This document shows, one piece after another, positions 33,363-41,643 of a DNA stretch of 46,923 nt. The notes below the pieces were generated by a model. It had not been told where the DNA came from, made no database searches, and saw nothing but the letters and a program-made list of their open reading frames with translations. The translations under genes and the position numbers were made by a program. Source of the stretch: Geobacteraceae bacterium (GTDB lineage Bacteria > Desulfobacterota > Desulfuromonadia > Geobacterales > DSM-12255); assembly GCA_013377075.1 (NCBI GenBank), contig JACABD010000027.1, positions 4,918 through 51,840 on the forward strand, read 5' to 3'. How positions within the stretch are numbered: the stretch's first letter is position 1; every line of letters starts with the position of its first letter.

Positions 33363-36300
33363 ATGGTACTGATAATGACAGGATCAGCTATTGGCAGTGA
33401 TTATTTCCCCTATTCAATACAGATCAGAAACAATATATGGGAGCGGTTCTCGCTCCTTGAACTGCACCAAGACCTGAAACGCTCCGCCAGGCCCCGTATC
33501 ATGTTCTATCGTGAGCTTGCATCAAGGCTTTCTTCAGGCGGTGCCGTGGCCATGGCAGGCAATCTCAATCTCTACTCCCTGCAACTTGCCGTGCAGCGCC
33601 ATATCGTCTCCCGATACCTTGATCAAGAGCATCCCGAACTACTCCCATTGATCCTGGATGCTGCCGGTATCCCGGCCGGCTCAAACAATCTTGAGCAGCT
33701 GGCAAAGGCCTTTTGTCGGCTCTTCCCGGGCACCCCCTTTCTTGACAATCCAAATCTCGACCCGCTCCAGTGGATCAGGGGTGACGGCAACGAAGTCAGT
33801 CGTCAGAAACTCCTTGTAGGGGAGATACTGATCCTCTCTGTAGCCGCGTCAAACAGGGCGCTGGAGAGTTTTCGCCAGGTCATTGACTGGAAGCCGCTTC
33901 TTCTTGAGAGCTCATCGGCTGATGTCGCCAGCGGAATTGAAAAGGCGCTGGCTGCGGCTCCACCCGTTGCCGCCATCGGTCTGACCCTGCCGGAAATTCT
34001 GCGTCTGCCGCTGAAGGCAGCTCCTGACTCACTCTACGAGCAGCTCAGGTTCATGAAGGTGAACTGGCAGGTGGCGATTCCCGATGAGCTGATCCCTGAA
34101 ATCCTCGGTGCCTTCGCCATCTCCGAAGAGGAGGGGCGGATGTTTGCCGGTCATGGCTGGAATCCCGGTGCTGCGCCGGTTTTGGAGTTTACTGGCGGGG
34201 TGCATCTGCCGGGAACCAATGACTATTATCCGGAGCCGGAGCGGTTCTCGTCAGATACCGACTGGATGCCCAATGTTGTCCTTCTGGCCAAAATGGTCTA
34301 TGTCTGGTTAGGCCAGCTGGCAAAAAAATATGACCTTGAGCTGACCAGGCTCGACCAGATCCCCGATGAAGAGCTTGATCTTTTGGCAAAACGTGGCGTA
34401 ACCGGCCTCTGGCTTATCGGCCTCTGGGAGCGCTCCCCTGCTTCCCAGCATATCAAGCAGATCTGCGGTAATCCCGAAGCCATATCATCGGCATACTCCC
34501 TTTTTGACTACGCCATTGCCGCTGATCTTGGCGGCGAAGCGGCGCTCATCAAGCTCCGCGACCGTGCGCTAGTGCGTGGCATCCGCCTTGCCAGCGATAT
34601 GGTGCCGAATCATACCGGCCTCTACTCTCGCTGGATCGTCGAACATCCCGACTGGTTCATCCAGCTGGAGTACCCGCCATATCCTGCCTACACCTTCACC
34701 GGTGTCGATCTCTCACCAAATCCCGACATCAGCCTCCATATCGAAGACGGTTACTGGGAGCGGCGCGATGCAGCGGTTGTCTTCAAACATTACGATCACA
34801 GAAGCGGCCAGACCCGCTACATCTACCATGGCAACGATGGCAGCAGCACTCCGTGGAACGATACCGCCCAGCTCAACTACCTCAATCCCGAGGTGCGTGA
34901 GGCTGTCACCGGGACCATCCTTCATGTTGCCCGGCTCTTTCCGATCATCCGTTTTGACGCTGCCATGACCCTGGCTAAGAAACACTACCAGCGGCTCTGG
35001 TTTCCGCAACCGGGCCATGGCGGCATTCCTTCACGCCCTGAGCATGGCATGACAAGGGCTGAGTTCGATGCTGCCATGCCCGATGAATTCTGGCGGCAGG
35101 TGGTGGACCGCATCGCTGTCGAAGCTCCGGACACACTCCTTCTGGCAGAGGCATTCTGGCTGATGGAGGGGTACTTTGTCCGCACACTGGGGATGCACCG
35201 GGTCTACAACAGCGCCTTCATGAACATGCTGAAGATGGAGGAGAACGCCAAGTACCGCCAGACCATCAGGAACGTCCTCGAATTCAACCCCGAGGTGCTG
35301 CAACGCTTCGTCAATTTCATGAATAACCCTGACGAAAAGACTGCTGTCGAACAGTTCGGCCGGGAGAGCAAATATATCGGTGCAGCAGTTCTTCTTGTCA
35401 CCATGCCCGGTCTTCCCATGATCGGCCATGGCCAGATCGAGGGGTACCACGAAAAGTACGGCATGGAGTACAAGAAGGCCTACTGGGATGAGCCGGTTGA
35501 CGAGCACCTTGTCAAGGAGCATGAAAAGCGGATCTTCCCGCTGATGCGCCGAAGATGGCTCTTTTCCGGGGCTGACAACTTCCGCTTTTACGACTTTTTG
35601 TCAGGCGGACACCCGAACGAAGATGTCTTTGCCTACTCGAACCGTGCAGGTGGTGAGCGGGCAATCGTCCTCTATCATAACCGTTTTGCAACAGTGAGCG
35701 GCTTTATCAAACACTCGGTCAGTTATGCCGTTAAAAACGGCGCAGGCGATATGGTGCTGACCGCATCAACCCTAGGTGAATCCCTGGGACTCAACGGCGA
35801 TGGCCGCCATTACTACGTCTACAGTGATTATGCCGACGGCTGCGAATATATCAGAAACGGCAGGGAGCTTTGCAACGAAGGGCTCCGGATAACCTTGTCG
35901 GCCTACGACTATCACGTTCTCATGGATTTTCGCGAAATATGGGATGACGAGTTTGGCACCTGGGGGAGACTCTGCCACCAGCTTGAGGGGCTCGGCGTTG
36001 CTTCCATTGATGATGAAGTGAAGCAGATTCGTTTTGCCGGTGTTATCGACATTTTGCGTCTTCATCTTGAAAAGAGTCATCTTCTTCTTGCCGATGGGTT
36101 TGACGGGCTTTCTCAGAAGGAGCTGGCTGCTTCAAGGGAAGAGTTCACCCTTCGCCAGATGGAGTTTTTCTCAGCAGTTGCGAAGATAGCTGGGAGTAAA
36201 GAGCCGCTCAAAGGGACAATCTCCTGCCTTGCCGGAGAACTTGAATTTATTGAAGCTGCAATTGCGGCAAAGGAGACGATTCTTCAGGGTGAAAGTTCAC

Positions 36301-36779
36301 GGCTCCTCACAGCGGCCTGGCTGACTCTGCACAGGCTCGGTGAGCTTGATTCAGGATCAGAAGCACTAGAAGTTGTGCTTGAATACGGGCTGGACAGGCC
36401 GTTGGAGGAGGAGCTCTCTGGCGAGGCCGCAACTGAGGGTGATGTCATCGCAGAGCTTGATGTCGCCTCTGTCATGGCCCTTTTCAAGGCGATTCTCAGC
36501 TTTAATGGCTGTAAGTCCGCATCTGATCTCCGCTTGCAGGAGCTTTTCTCCGATAAAAATGTGGCATTTTTCATCGGGCTCCATGAAAGCGGCGGTTTCA
36601 AATGGTTTGTCAAGGAGCGCTGGGAGCTGCTTGTTGACTGGCTTGATTTTGCCGGAAGGATCTCTGGACAGATTGATGAGTCTGCCCAAAGCCAGTCAGC
36701 CAGACACGCAATAATACTCAAATCTGCTGCAAAGTCGTCTGGATACCGGCTTGACAGGTTTTTGGAGAATATGAAATGA
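33363..36779 (+). CDS. Large GH13 (alpha-amylase family) protein with N- and C-terminal extensions
   Basis: A 1138-aa protein without signal peptide, so cytoplasmic. The (beta/alpha)8 GH13 core lies about 300-760. Region I is DMVPNHTG (D412), the nucleophile is D532 in IIRFDAAMTLAKKH, the acid/base is E596 in LLLAEAFWLMEGYF, and the third carboxylate is D657 in FMNNPDEKTA. In that last region the usual NHD His is Pro. About 300 residues before the core and about 270 after it have no family I recognise; the C-terminal part is helical. It could be a glycogen, maltodextrin or trehalose-related transglycosylase or hydrolase, but the specificity is unknown. The stop overlaps the next gene as ATGA. 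ATG 33363 has only a weak site; ATG 33375 is possible. Confidence 0.88.
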   Translation: MVLIMTGSAIGSDYFPYSIQIRNNIWERFSLLELHQDLKRSARPRIMFYRELASRLSSGGAVAMAGNLNLYSLQLAVQRHIVSRYLDQEHPELLPLILDAAGIPAGSNNLEQLAKAFCRLFPGTPFLDNPNLDPLQWIRGDGNEVSRQKLLVGEILILSVAASNRALESFRQVIDWKPLLLESSSADVASGIEKALAAAPPVAAIGLTLPEILRLPLKAAPDSLYEQLRFMKVNWQVAIPDELIPEILGAFAISEEEGRMFAGHGWNPGAAPVLEFTGGVHLPGTNDYYPEPERFSSDTDWMPNVVLLAKMVYVWLGQLAKKYDLELTRLDQIPDEELDLLAKRGVTGLWLIGLWERSPASQHIKQICGNPEAISSAYSLFDYAIAADLGGEAALIKLRDRALVRGIRLASDMVPNHTGLYSRWIVEHPDWFIQLEYPPYPAYTFTGVDLSPNPDISLHIEDGYWERRDAAVVFKHYDHRSGQTRYIYHGNDGSSTPWNDTAQLNYLNPEVREAVTGTILHVARLFPIIRFDAAMTLAKKHYQRLWFPQPGHGGIPSRPEHGMTRAEFDAAMPDEFWRQVVDRIAVEAPDTLLLAEAFWLMEGYFVRTLGMHRVYNSAFMNMLKMEENAKYRQTIRNVLEFNPEVLQRFVNFMNNPDEKTAVEQFGRESKYIGAAVLLVTMPGLPMIGHGQIEGYHEKYGMEYKKAYWDEPVDEHLVKEHEKRIFPLMRRRWLFSGADNFRFYDFLSGGHPNEDVFAYSNRAGGERAIVLYHNRFATVSGFIKHSVSYAVKNGAGDMVLTASTLGESLGLNGDGRHYYVYSDYADGCEYIRNGRELCNEGLRITLSAYDYHVLMDFREIWDDEFGTWGRLCHQLEGLGVASIDDEVKQIRFAGVIDILRLHLEKSHLLLADGFDGLSQKELAASREEFTLRQMEFFSAVAKIAGSKEPLKGTISCLAGELEFIEAAIAAKETILQGESSRLLTAAWLTLHRLGELDSGSEALEVVLEYGLDRPLEEELSGEAATEGDVIAELDVASVMALFKAILSFNGCKSASDLRLQELFSDKNVAFFIGLHESGGFKWFVKERWELLVDWLDFAGRISGQIDESAQSQSARHAIILKSAAKSSGYRLDRFLENMK

Positions 36780-37453
36780 GACATTTTTTGCTGATATTCC
36801 TCGTAGTTATTTTTTCCGGCTGTGCCACGGCGCCGCTTCAGCTGCAGCCAGTTCACGGCGTTGCCATTGAGTCGCTACAGGGATCGGTGAATATCTCACT
36901 CTCATCTTCCGCCGGTCAGATGAGCGGTAACGGCGTCATTTTCTACAAGAGGCCGGACAGTTTCCGCCTCTCGATTCTTGCCCCGTTCGGCCAGATCATC
37001 CTGGATATAATTGTCGAAGGGGAGAAGGTCCTCTGCATCAAGGAGAGCCGCAAAACCGCCTGGAAAGGTACTGTTGCCGATCTCCCCGCTTCACTCGGTA
37101 CACGGATCTGGCCCCTGATGAGCTGGGTTGTGGAGCCCCCCCATCCGGCCGGTCCGTCCCTTGAACGGGCATTTGTACGTCCCGACGGATCAAGCGAAAA
37201 GATATTCTACGACACTGCCGGGTTTATGCAGAGGAAGGTCAATGCCCGCGGCGACGAGGTTTTCTACAGCGACTACCGGACAGTTGACAACATCGCCATT
37301 GCCAACCGGATCGAGATAAATGCCGCTGAAGGGAGCCGTCTGGTTCTCGCCTTTGACGATCCCGAGCTGAACCGTCCCATAGAAAGCGCAATCCTCAAGC
37401 CAAAACTGGACGGTTACGAGATACTCCCTCTTGCGGAGTTGCGTGGTTTTTGA
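36776..37453 (+). CDS. LolB-like outer-membrane lipoprotein
   Basis: A 225-aa lipoprotein: signal LLIFLVVIFSGC with the lipidated Cys at about residue 16. The mature part looks like the LolB/DUF4292 half-barrel fold that carries lipoproteins or other lipids: VAIESLQGSVNISLSSSAG at the start, GVIFYKRPDSFRLSILAPFGQIIL in the middle, and RIEINAAEGSRLVLAFDDPELN near the end. Assignment to LolB itself is unsure and no gene symbol is given. It starts inside the stop of the GH13 gene (4-bp overlap), which is an odd pairing of a cytoplasmic glucan enzyme with an envelope lipoprotein. Confidence 0.72.
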   Translation: MRHFLLIFLVVIFSGCATAPLQLQPVHGVAIESLQGSVNISLSSSAGQMSGNGVIFYKRPDSFRLSILAPFGQIILDIIVEGEKVLCIKESRKTAWKGTVADLPASLGTRIWPLMSWVVEPPHPAGPSLERAFVRPDGSSEKIFYDTAGFMQRKVNARGDEVFYSDYRTVDNIAIANRIEINAAEGSRLVLAFDDPELNRPIESAILKPKLDGYEILPLAELRGF

Positions 37454-37515
37454 TGCTGGAACTGAACCGGTTAATCTGCTATAAAAACGATAATTTTCTT
37501 GAGAGGAGATTTTAA

Positions 37516-38523
37516 ATGACACCAAGAACCCTGCTTTTGTTTATCCTTCTTTTGTTCATGACCGGATGTGCATCCAACTACTACAATGTCCCGAGGGAAA
37601 CCTACGAAAAGAAAGTGCGCGTTCTGGGTGTCGCACCGATAATGCTCGATGCTGATTCTGAAATCCGCCACCCTGAAAAGGCGGAGGTTTTAAAGATCGT
37701 CAGGGAGGCGAATCGTAAAAACGAGGCCGAGCTGGTAAATATCCTCAAGGGAAACGGTGAGTACTTCTCTGTTCGATTTGTCGATGAGGAGGCTGATCAG
37801 CTCTTCTCGACAGTCGTCTCAAGGCGCGAGAGGCGCGACGATGCAGGAGTCGTCTACAATAAGTATTTCTACAAGGGTGACGAGATAAAAAAATATATTG
37901 AGCGACACAATGTCGATGCGGTCATGCTTGTTACGGTCAGCGGTATCATGATGAATGAAAAGGTCTACTCAAACAACTTCACGGCCTACCTGGAGGAGAA
38001 CTACAATAACCTTATCATGACCGCCCAGATACTCGATCCGGACGGCATGGTGCTCTGGGAGTACCCGAACTTCCGTCAGCGGTTCATAACATTCCCGACC
38101 CTTTTTGCTCTCCAGTATCCTGATTTTGAAGAGGCACGGGCCAATCTGACCGATCAGGTCAAGCTCAAGTTCAAATCAATTCCGGGTGTGAACCGTGCAT
38201 TTACACAGACCGAAACATCTTTCATAAAGAGTTCGAAGCCGGTCTCAGCCCTTTACAACAAGCAGTTTGCCGAAATGTCATCCTTCCTTCAGTATTTCCG
38301 TAATCCGTTTGATGACAAAAAGGCCAAGCAGACCGGTAACCCTCCTCCGATTGTAAAGGAGAACGTCTCTTCGCCAATGCCCCAGGCTCCTGTCGCAGCA
38401 CCGCCGCAGCAGACTCCGCTTGCACCTGCAGCAGTTCAGGGCAAACCGGTGCCGCGCGAGTTCGAGCCGGTGAAGCCGCTTGATCCGGGCACGCAGCTTA
38501 TTAAGGAGCCGGAAATTAAGTAA
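37516..38523 (+). CDS. Lipoprotein of unknown function with Pro-rich tail
   Basis: A 335-aa lipoprotein, signal LLLFILLLFMTGC with the lipidated Cys at about residue 18. The mature N-terminal ~220 residues look alpha/beta (VRVLGVAPIMLDADSEIRHP, VDAVMLVTVSGIMMN, LIMTAQILDPDGMVLWEYPN). The order of strand, stress-type loop and DPDG turn is like envelope lipoproteins that build on a TolB-N/GNA1162-style alpha/beta fold (inference, weak). The last ~80 residues are Pro/Ala/Gln-rich (PMPQAPVAAPPQQTPLAPAA) and probably disordered. GAGGAG precedes the ATG. It follows the LolB-like gene by 62 bp and ends at a strong terminator. Confidence 0.72.
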   Translation: MTPRTLLLFILLLFMTGCASNYYNVPRETYEKKVRVLGVAPIMLDADSEIRHPEKAEVLKIVREANRKNEAELVNILKGNGEYFSVRFVDEEADQLFSTVVSRRERRDDAGVVYNKYFYKGDEIKKYIERHNVDAVMLVTVSGIMMNEKVYSNNFTAYLEENYNNLIMTAQILDPDGMVLWEYPNFRQRFITFPTLFALQYPDFEEARANLTDQVKLKFKSIPGVNRAFTQTETSFIKSSKPVSALYNKQFAEMSSFLQYFRNPFDDKKAKQTGNPPPIVKENVSSPMPQAPVAAPPQQTPLAPAAVQGKPVPREFEPVKPLDPGTQLIKEPEIK

Positions 38524-38551
38524 GTGGTTTTTGGTTGAGTGGTTGAGTGGT

Positions 38552-38597
38552 AAAAAAAAGAGCCCCGGCGGATATTCCGTCGGGGCTCTTTTTTGTC
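38552..38597. terminator. Bidirectional rho-independent terminator
   Basis: Eight A (38552-38559), then stem GAGCCCCGGCGGA (38560-38572) pairing with TCCGTCGGGGCTC around a 3-nt loop (one G-T pair), then six T. With A-runs and T-runs on both sides it ends the lipoprotein gene on the plus strand and the 74-aa protein on the minus strand. Confidence 0.93.
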
Positions 38598-38613
38598 TTT
38601 AGTTAAAGAAGAA

Positions 38614-38838
38614 TTACTTGGCAGCAGGAGCTGCCGGTGCTGCTGTTGGTGCTTCAGCAGGAGCTGCTTCTTTTTTTACGGTTTTTTTGGCTTTCTTTAC
38701 TTTCTTAGCAGGCTTCTTGCTCTCTGCTTTTACAGGTGGGTGTCCTGGAGGCATTGCTGCAGGCTCTGCTGCGATAACTGCTGCTGCGAAAGAGAGAGTT
38801 GCGATTGCTGCTACGATCATGGAGATTGTCTTTTTCAT
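38614..38838 (-). CDS. Small secreted Ala/Lys/Pro-rich protein
   Basis: A 74-aa precursor with a cleavable signal peptide (MKKTISMIVAAIATLSFAAA, likely cut after AAAVIAA). The mature chain has MPPGHPPVKAES, a Lys-rich block (KKPAKKVKKAKKTVKK) and an Ala/Pro tail (EAPTAAPAAPAAK). It is probably disordered, strongly basic and periplasmic or extracellular. Similar low-complexity tails in histone H1-like proteins come with DNA binding, but the signal peptide argues against that here. GGAG is well placed before the ATG. A sigma-54 promoter lies just upstream and a shared terminator just downstream. It has the same length and composition as the lipoprotein at 5248 but a different signal type. Confidence 0.82.
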   Translation of the reverse strand: MKKTISMIVAAIATLSFAAAVIAAEPAAMPPGHPPVKAESKKPAKKVKKAKKTVKKEAAPAEAPTAAPAAPAAK

Positions 38839-38885
38839 TTGATGACTCCTTTTGTGAGTTTGTTTGCTGCTCTTGTCTTTTATTT

Positions 38886-38901
38886 AGCAGTATCTGTGCC
38901 A
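38886..38901 (-). promoter_or_regulatory. Sigma-54 promoter of the small secreted protein gene
   Basis: On the minus strand, TGGCACAGATACTGCT: the -24 GG and -12 GC are exactly 10 bp apart, and it matches the TGGCAC-N5-TTGC consensus at all but one base (C for T). Transcription would start near 38877, about 39 nt before the ATG. It is the best sigma-54 site I see in the window. Confidence 0.72.
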
Positions 38902-38984
38902 TGTACTCAAGTGGCTGTAATGCCGGGAGATTTGGTCTTAGCGGGTTTTTGCAAAAAATTAATCTGCCTTATTAGCTCCAGCCT

Positions 38985-39860
38985 CTACCGCAAATGGGGT
39001 AGGGGGCCGTTTGTATCCTGTCGGTACCTCTCCGCATGATAAGAACTCCTTACGTACGGTGCACTCTCTACATGGGTGAAACCCATTGCCAGGGCAGAAT
39101 CACGAAGCTCTTCAAACCTTGAAGGCTCAATGTATTCGGCCACCGGGTGGTGGTTTCGGCTTGGGGCCAGGTACTGGCCGATGCTTAAAAAATCGCAGCC
39201 GGTCTGCCTGATATCTTCCAGTGTGGAGAGCACTTCCTCCGCGGTTTCGCCAAGTCCGAGCATGATGCCGGTTTTTGTCGGGATAGTCGGGGCAATCCTT
39301 TTTGCCGCAGCCAGAAGCTCCAGAGAGCGCCTGTAATCGGCACCTGCCCGGATTGAGTAGAGCCGTGGCACGGTTTCGATATTGTGGCCGAGAATGTTCG
39401 GCCCGGCGGCAAGGATGGTTGCAACGCTGGCCGTATTACCTTTGAAGTCGGGGACGAGCAGCTCGATCACGGTGTCAGGCGACAGGTTGCGGATGGCTGC
39501 AACCGTCCTTGCAAAATGCTCTGCCCCCCCGTCAATCAGGTCATCACGGGTGGGGCTGGTGATGACGACATGTCGCAGGGATAGTTTTAACACAGCTTCT
39601 GCAACCCTTGACGGTTCATCGTGGTCAAGTGCTGACGGTGGATTTGACGAGACATTACAGAAGGTGCAGCTTCTGGTGCACTCTTTTCCCATAATGAGAA
39701 AGGTTGCCTGCTTCTGGCTGAAGCACTCCGAGATGTTCGGGCATGAAGCCTCGCGACAGACGGTGTTCAGCTGCAGGGAGCCGAGGAGGCGATCCATTTC
39801 AAGGTGCTCTTTTGTCGAGACTTTTTTCTGTAACCAGTGGGGCTTGCGGCGTATCTGCAC
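38985..39860 (-). CDS. lipA: Lipoyl synthase
   Basis: LipA inserts two sulfurs into protein-bound octanoyl groups to make lipoyl cofactors, using radical SAM chemistry. It is 291 aa. The auxiliary Fe-S cluster Cys set is CREASCPNISEC, the radical SAM motif is CTRSCTFC, and the C-terminal Ser ligand is in RSSYHAERY. The start is GTG 39860 with GGGAG upstream. It is divergent from the thiolase-like gene and close to gcvH, whose product needs lipoate. No lipB or lplA is in the window. Confidence 0.96.
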   Translation of the reverse strand: MQIRRKPHWLQKKVSTKEHLEMDRLLGSLQLNTVCREASCPNISECFSQKQATFLIMGKECTRSCTFCNVSSNPPSALDHDEPSRVAEAVLKLSLRHVVITSPTRDDLIDGGAEHFARTVAAIRNLSPDTVIELLVPDFKGNTASVATILAAGPNILGHNIETVPRLYSIRAGADYRRSLELLAAAKRIAPTIPTKTGIMLGLGETAEEVLSTLEDIRQTGCDFLSIGQYLAPSRNHHPVAEYIEPSRFEELRDSALAMGFTHVESAPYVRSSYHAERYRQDTNGPLPHLR

Positions 39861-39962
39861 TTATTTTTTCTCCCATATTATTCCATATTGACTTGAAGAC
39901 GATGTTGGCAGAAAGTAGCATATTCCAAAGGCAGGAGCAAATCTCATAGAGATGAGGTAGCC

Positions 39963-41582
39963 ATGAACCGTCAGTTCTCTCCGCGCAAAGTCTATGTTGC
40001 TGCATCCTGGATGGCTCCGGTAGGCAGATATACCGGCACAGAGCTGGAAAAACTCTCCTTTTTGCAGATGGCGGCCAAAGCCTCTGCAGTATTCAGTGAT
40101 ACCTCCATAAAGCAGAAGGATATCGAGGCAGTCGTTGTCGGTAGCCAGAATCCCGGTGCTTTTTCAGGGGTTGATAATACTGCCGCCAAGATTGCCGGAG
40201 TGCTTGGCATTTCCGGGGCAAAGTCGGTGCTGATCGATACGGCATCCTCATCGGGTGCCTCTGCCGTGGAGTATGCCTATCTGCAGATCGCTTCCGGGCG
40301 CTGCGACCATGTAATTGCCCTTGGCATCCAGAAAATGAGTGACGCAGATACGCTGGAGGCAACCAGGATCGTTGCCGGGGTGATTGACCGTGATGAGGCC
40401 GAATACGGCCTTTCCATGCCTGCCTGCGGTGCCCTCGTGGCCAGATCGCTGATCGAGCGCCTCAAGCTCACCCCCGATGAATGGACTGCCTTTTCAGCAC
40501 TGCTGACCCAGAGAGCACACCGTTTTGCAGCGAAGAATCCCCATGCCCACCTCAAATATGAGATCCCTGTTGCCGAGTACTATCGCCAGATCGCCAGTGG
40601 CAAAAACTACCTCTACTGGTCACCGCTCCGCCTCCATGATTTCTGTCCCATGTCCGACGGGGTTGCCTGCGTCGTTCTGACCTCAAAACCCCATGAAGTC
40701 ATGATCGCCGGAGTCGGCAGCGCGACCGATATCCCCACCATCGCCGACCGGCTCTACTTCCATTCTTTCCCTGCCACGGTCAGGGCTGCGGCAGAGGCTT
40801 ACGGAATGGCCGGGATCAAGGATATACGGAGCTTTGCCGGGGAAATCCATGTGAACATGCACGACCCGTTCAACGGCTTTGGCCCCATAAACATGGTGGA
40901 TCTCGGTCTGGTGCCGAAAACGAAGCTGGTGGCGGCTCTGCTTGACGATGCCATCACCGGAGAAAAAGGGATGTTCCCGACCAACCTGACCGGAGGACTC
41001 AAGGGGCGCGGCCATCCCCTTGGAGCAACCGGCATGATCCAGGTGGTTGAGAATCACCAGATGCTGCTGTCACGCCGCTTCAAGGCAGGGCTTTCCCATT
41101 CCATCGGCGGACCGATCAATAATAATGTCGTCATTCTGCTGGAGAGACGCGAAAGCTACAATGCCAGGAGCCCCAAATCCTTCAAACCGTGGGGGCTGCC
41201 GTCTCTGGGTGCGCTGAAACCGGAGAGCGCCTGTCTTGACAGGATAGTCGGTGACAAAGGGATTGAGGGTACATTTGTCATTTCCACAACCCGATTCCAC
41301 CACAAAAGCGGTGAACCGCTCAATTCGATCATCCTGATATCCTGTCGCACCGGGTCGGGTAAGTTCAAGTTTCTGCTTGGTATCGACGGGGAGCACCATA
41401 ACTCTGTCAGAGACCTGAAAAAGGGGGACAGCGTCCTTGTCGAGCGATCCGGCGACACTTTCCTCATAAACAGCATACCGGCAAAACGTCTCTATCAAAG
41501 GACAATTGACGGCCTGGTCGAGATGGCAGGGAGCGGCTGGCGCAAAATTAGAGGCCGAAAATCTTCAGAAAACTCCCCCTAA
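39963..41582 (+). CDS. Thiolase-like protein fused to a C-terminal OB-fold domain (Ser for catalytic Cys)
   Basis: A 539-aa protein. Residues about 1-390 are a thiolase fold: VDNTAAKIAGVLGISGAK, DTASSSGASAVEYAYLQI, the GRGHPLGATG motif with H351, and HSIGGPINNN. The nucleophilic Cys of thiolases (CASG) is replaced by Ser95 in SSSG, so normal Claisen chemistry is doubtful. Residues about 410-530 resemble the OB-fold half of DUF35 proteins (EGTFVISTTRFHHKSGEP ... DLKKGDSVLVERSGDTFLI) but have no zinc-ribbon Cys. Archaeal thiolase/HMG-CoA synthase/DUF35 complexes offer a distant parallel (established for those). It is divergent from lipA and lies 61 bp before gcvT. It may be an acyl-carrier or lipoyl-handling protein (inference). 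GAGGT precedes the ATG. Confidence 0.82.
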   Translation: MNRQFSPRKVYVAASWMAPVGRYTGTELEKLSFLQMAAKASAVFSDTSIKQKDIEAVVVGSQNPGAFSGVDNTAAKIAGVLGISGAKSVLIDTASSSGASAVEYAYLQIASGRCDHVIALGIQKMSDADTLEATRIVAGVIDRDEAEYGLSMPACGALVARSLIERLKLTPDEWTAFSALLTQRAHRFAAKNPHAHLKYEIPVAEYYRQIASGKNYLYWSPLRLHDFCPMSDGVACVVLTSKPHEVMIAGVGSATDIPTIADRLYFHSFPATVRAAAEAYGMAGIKDIRSFAGEIHVNMHDPFNGFGPINMVDLGLVPKTKLVAALLDDAITGEKGMFPTNLTGGLKGRGHPLGATGMIQVVENHQMLLSRRFKAGLSHSIGGPINNNVVILLERRESYNARSPKSFKPWGLPSLGALKPESACLDRIVGDKGIEGTFVISTTRFHHKSGEPLNSIILISCRTGSGKFKFLLGIDGEHHNSVRDLKKGDSVLVERSGDTFLINSIPAKRLYQRTIDGLVEMAGSGWRKIRGRKSSENSP

Positions 41583-41586
41583 TTGA

Positions 41587-41615
41587 TTTACAAACAAAAT
41601 AGTTTGCCTTAAAGT
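41587..41615 (+). promoter_or_regulatory. Probable promoter of the gcv operon
   Basis: TTTACA (41587-41592), exactly 17 bp, then TAAAGT (41610-41615); transcription would start near 41622, leaving a leader of only ~22 nt. There is no room for a glycine riboswitch. Confidence 0.5.
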
Positions 41616-41643
41616 AATCAGCTCTTCGACAGGAGTAATAATC

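Noticed and set aside
38593-39039. Plus-strand Cys/Phe-rich frame of 148 aa over the 74-aa gene
   Set aside because: It runs through a terminator and the antisense of a clear signal-peptide gene and its promoter.
41583-41643. Glycine riboswitch before gcvT
   Set aside because: The gap is only 61 bp with a promoter in it; no glycine-aptamer conserved bases are present and there is no room for one.
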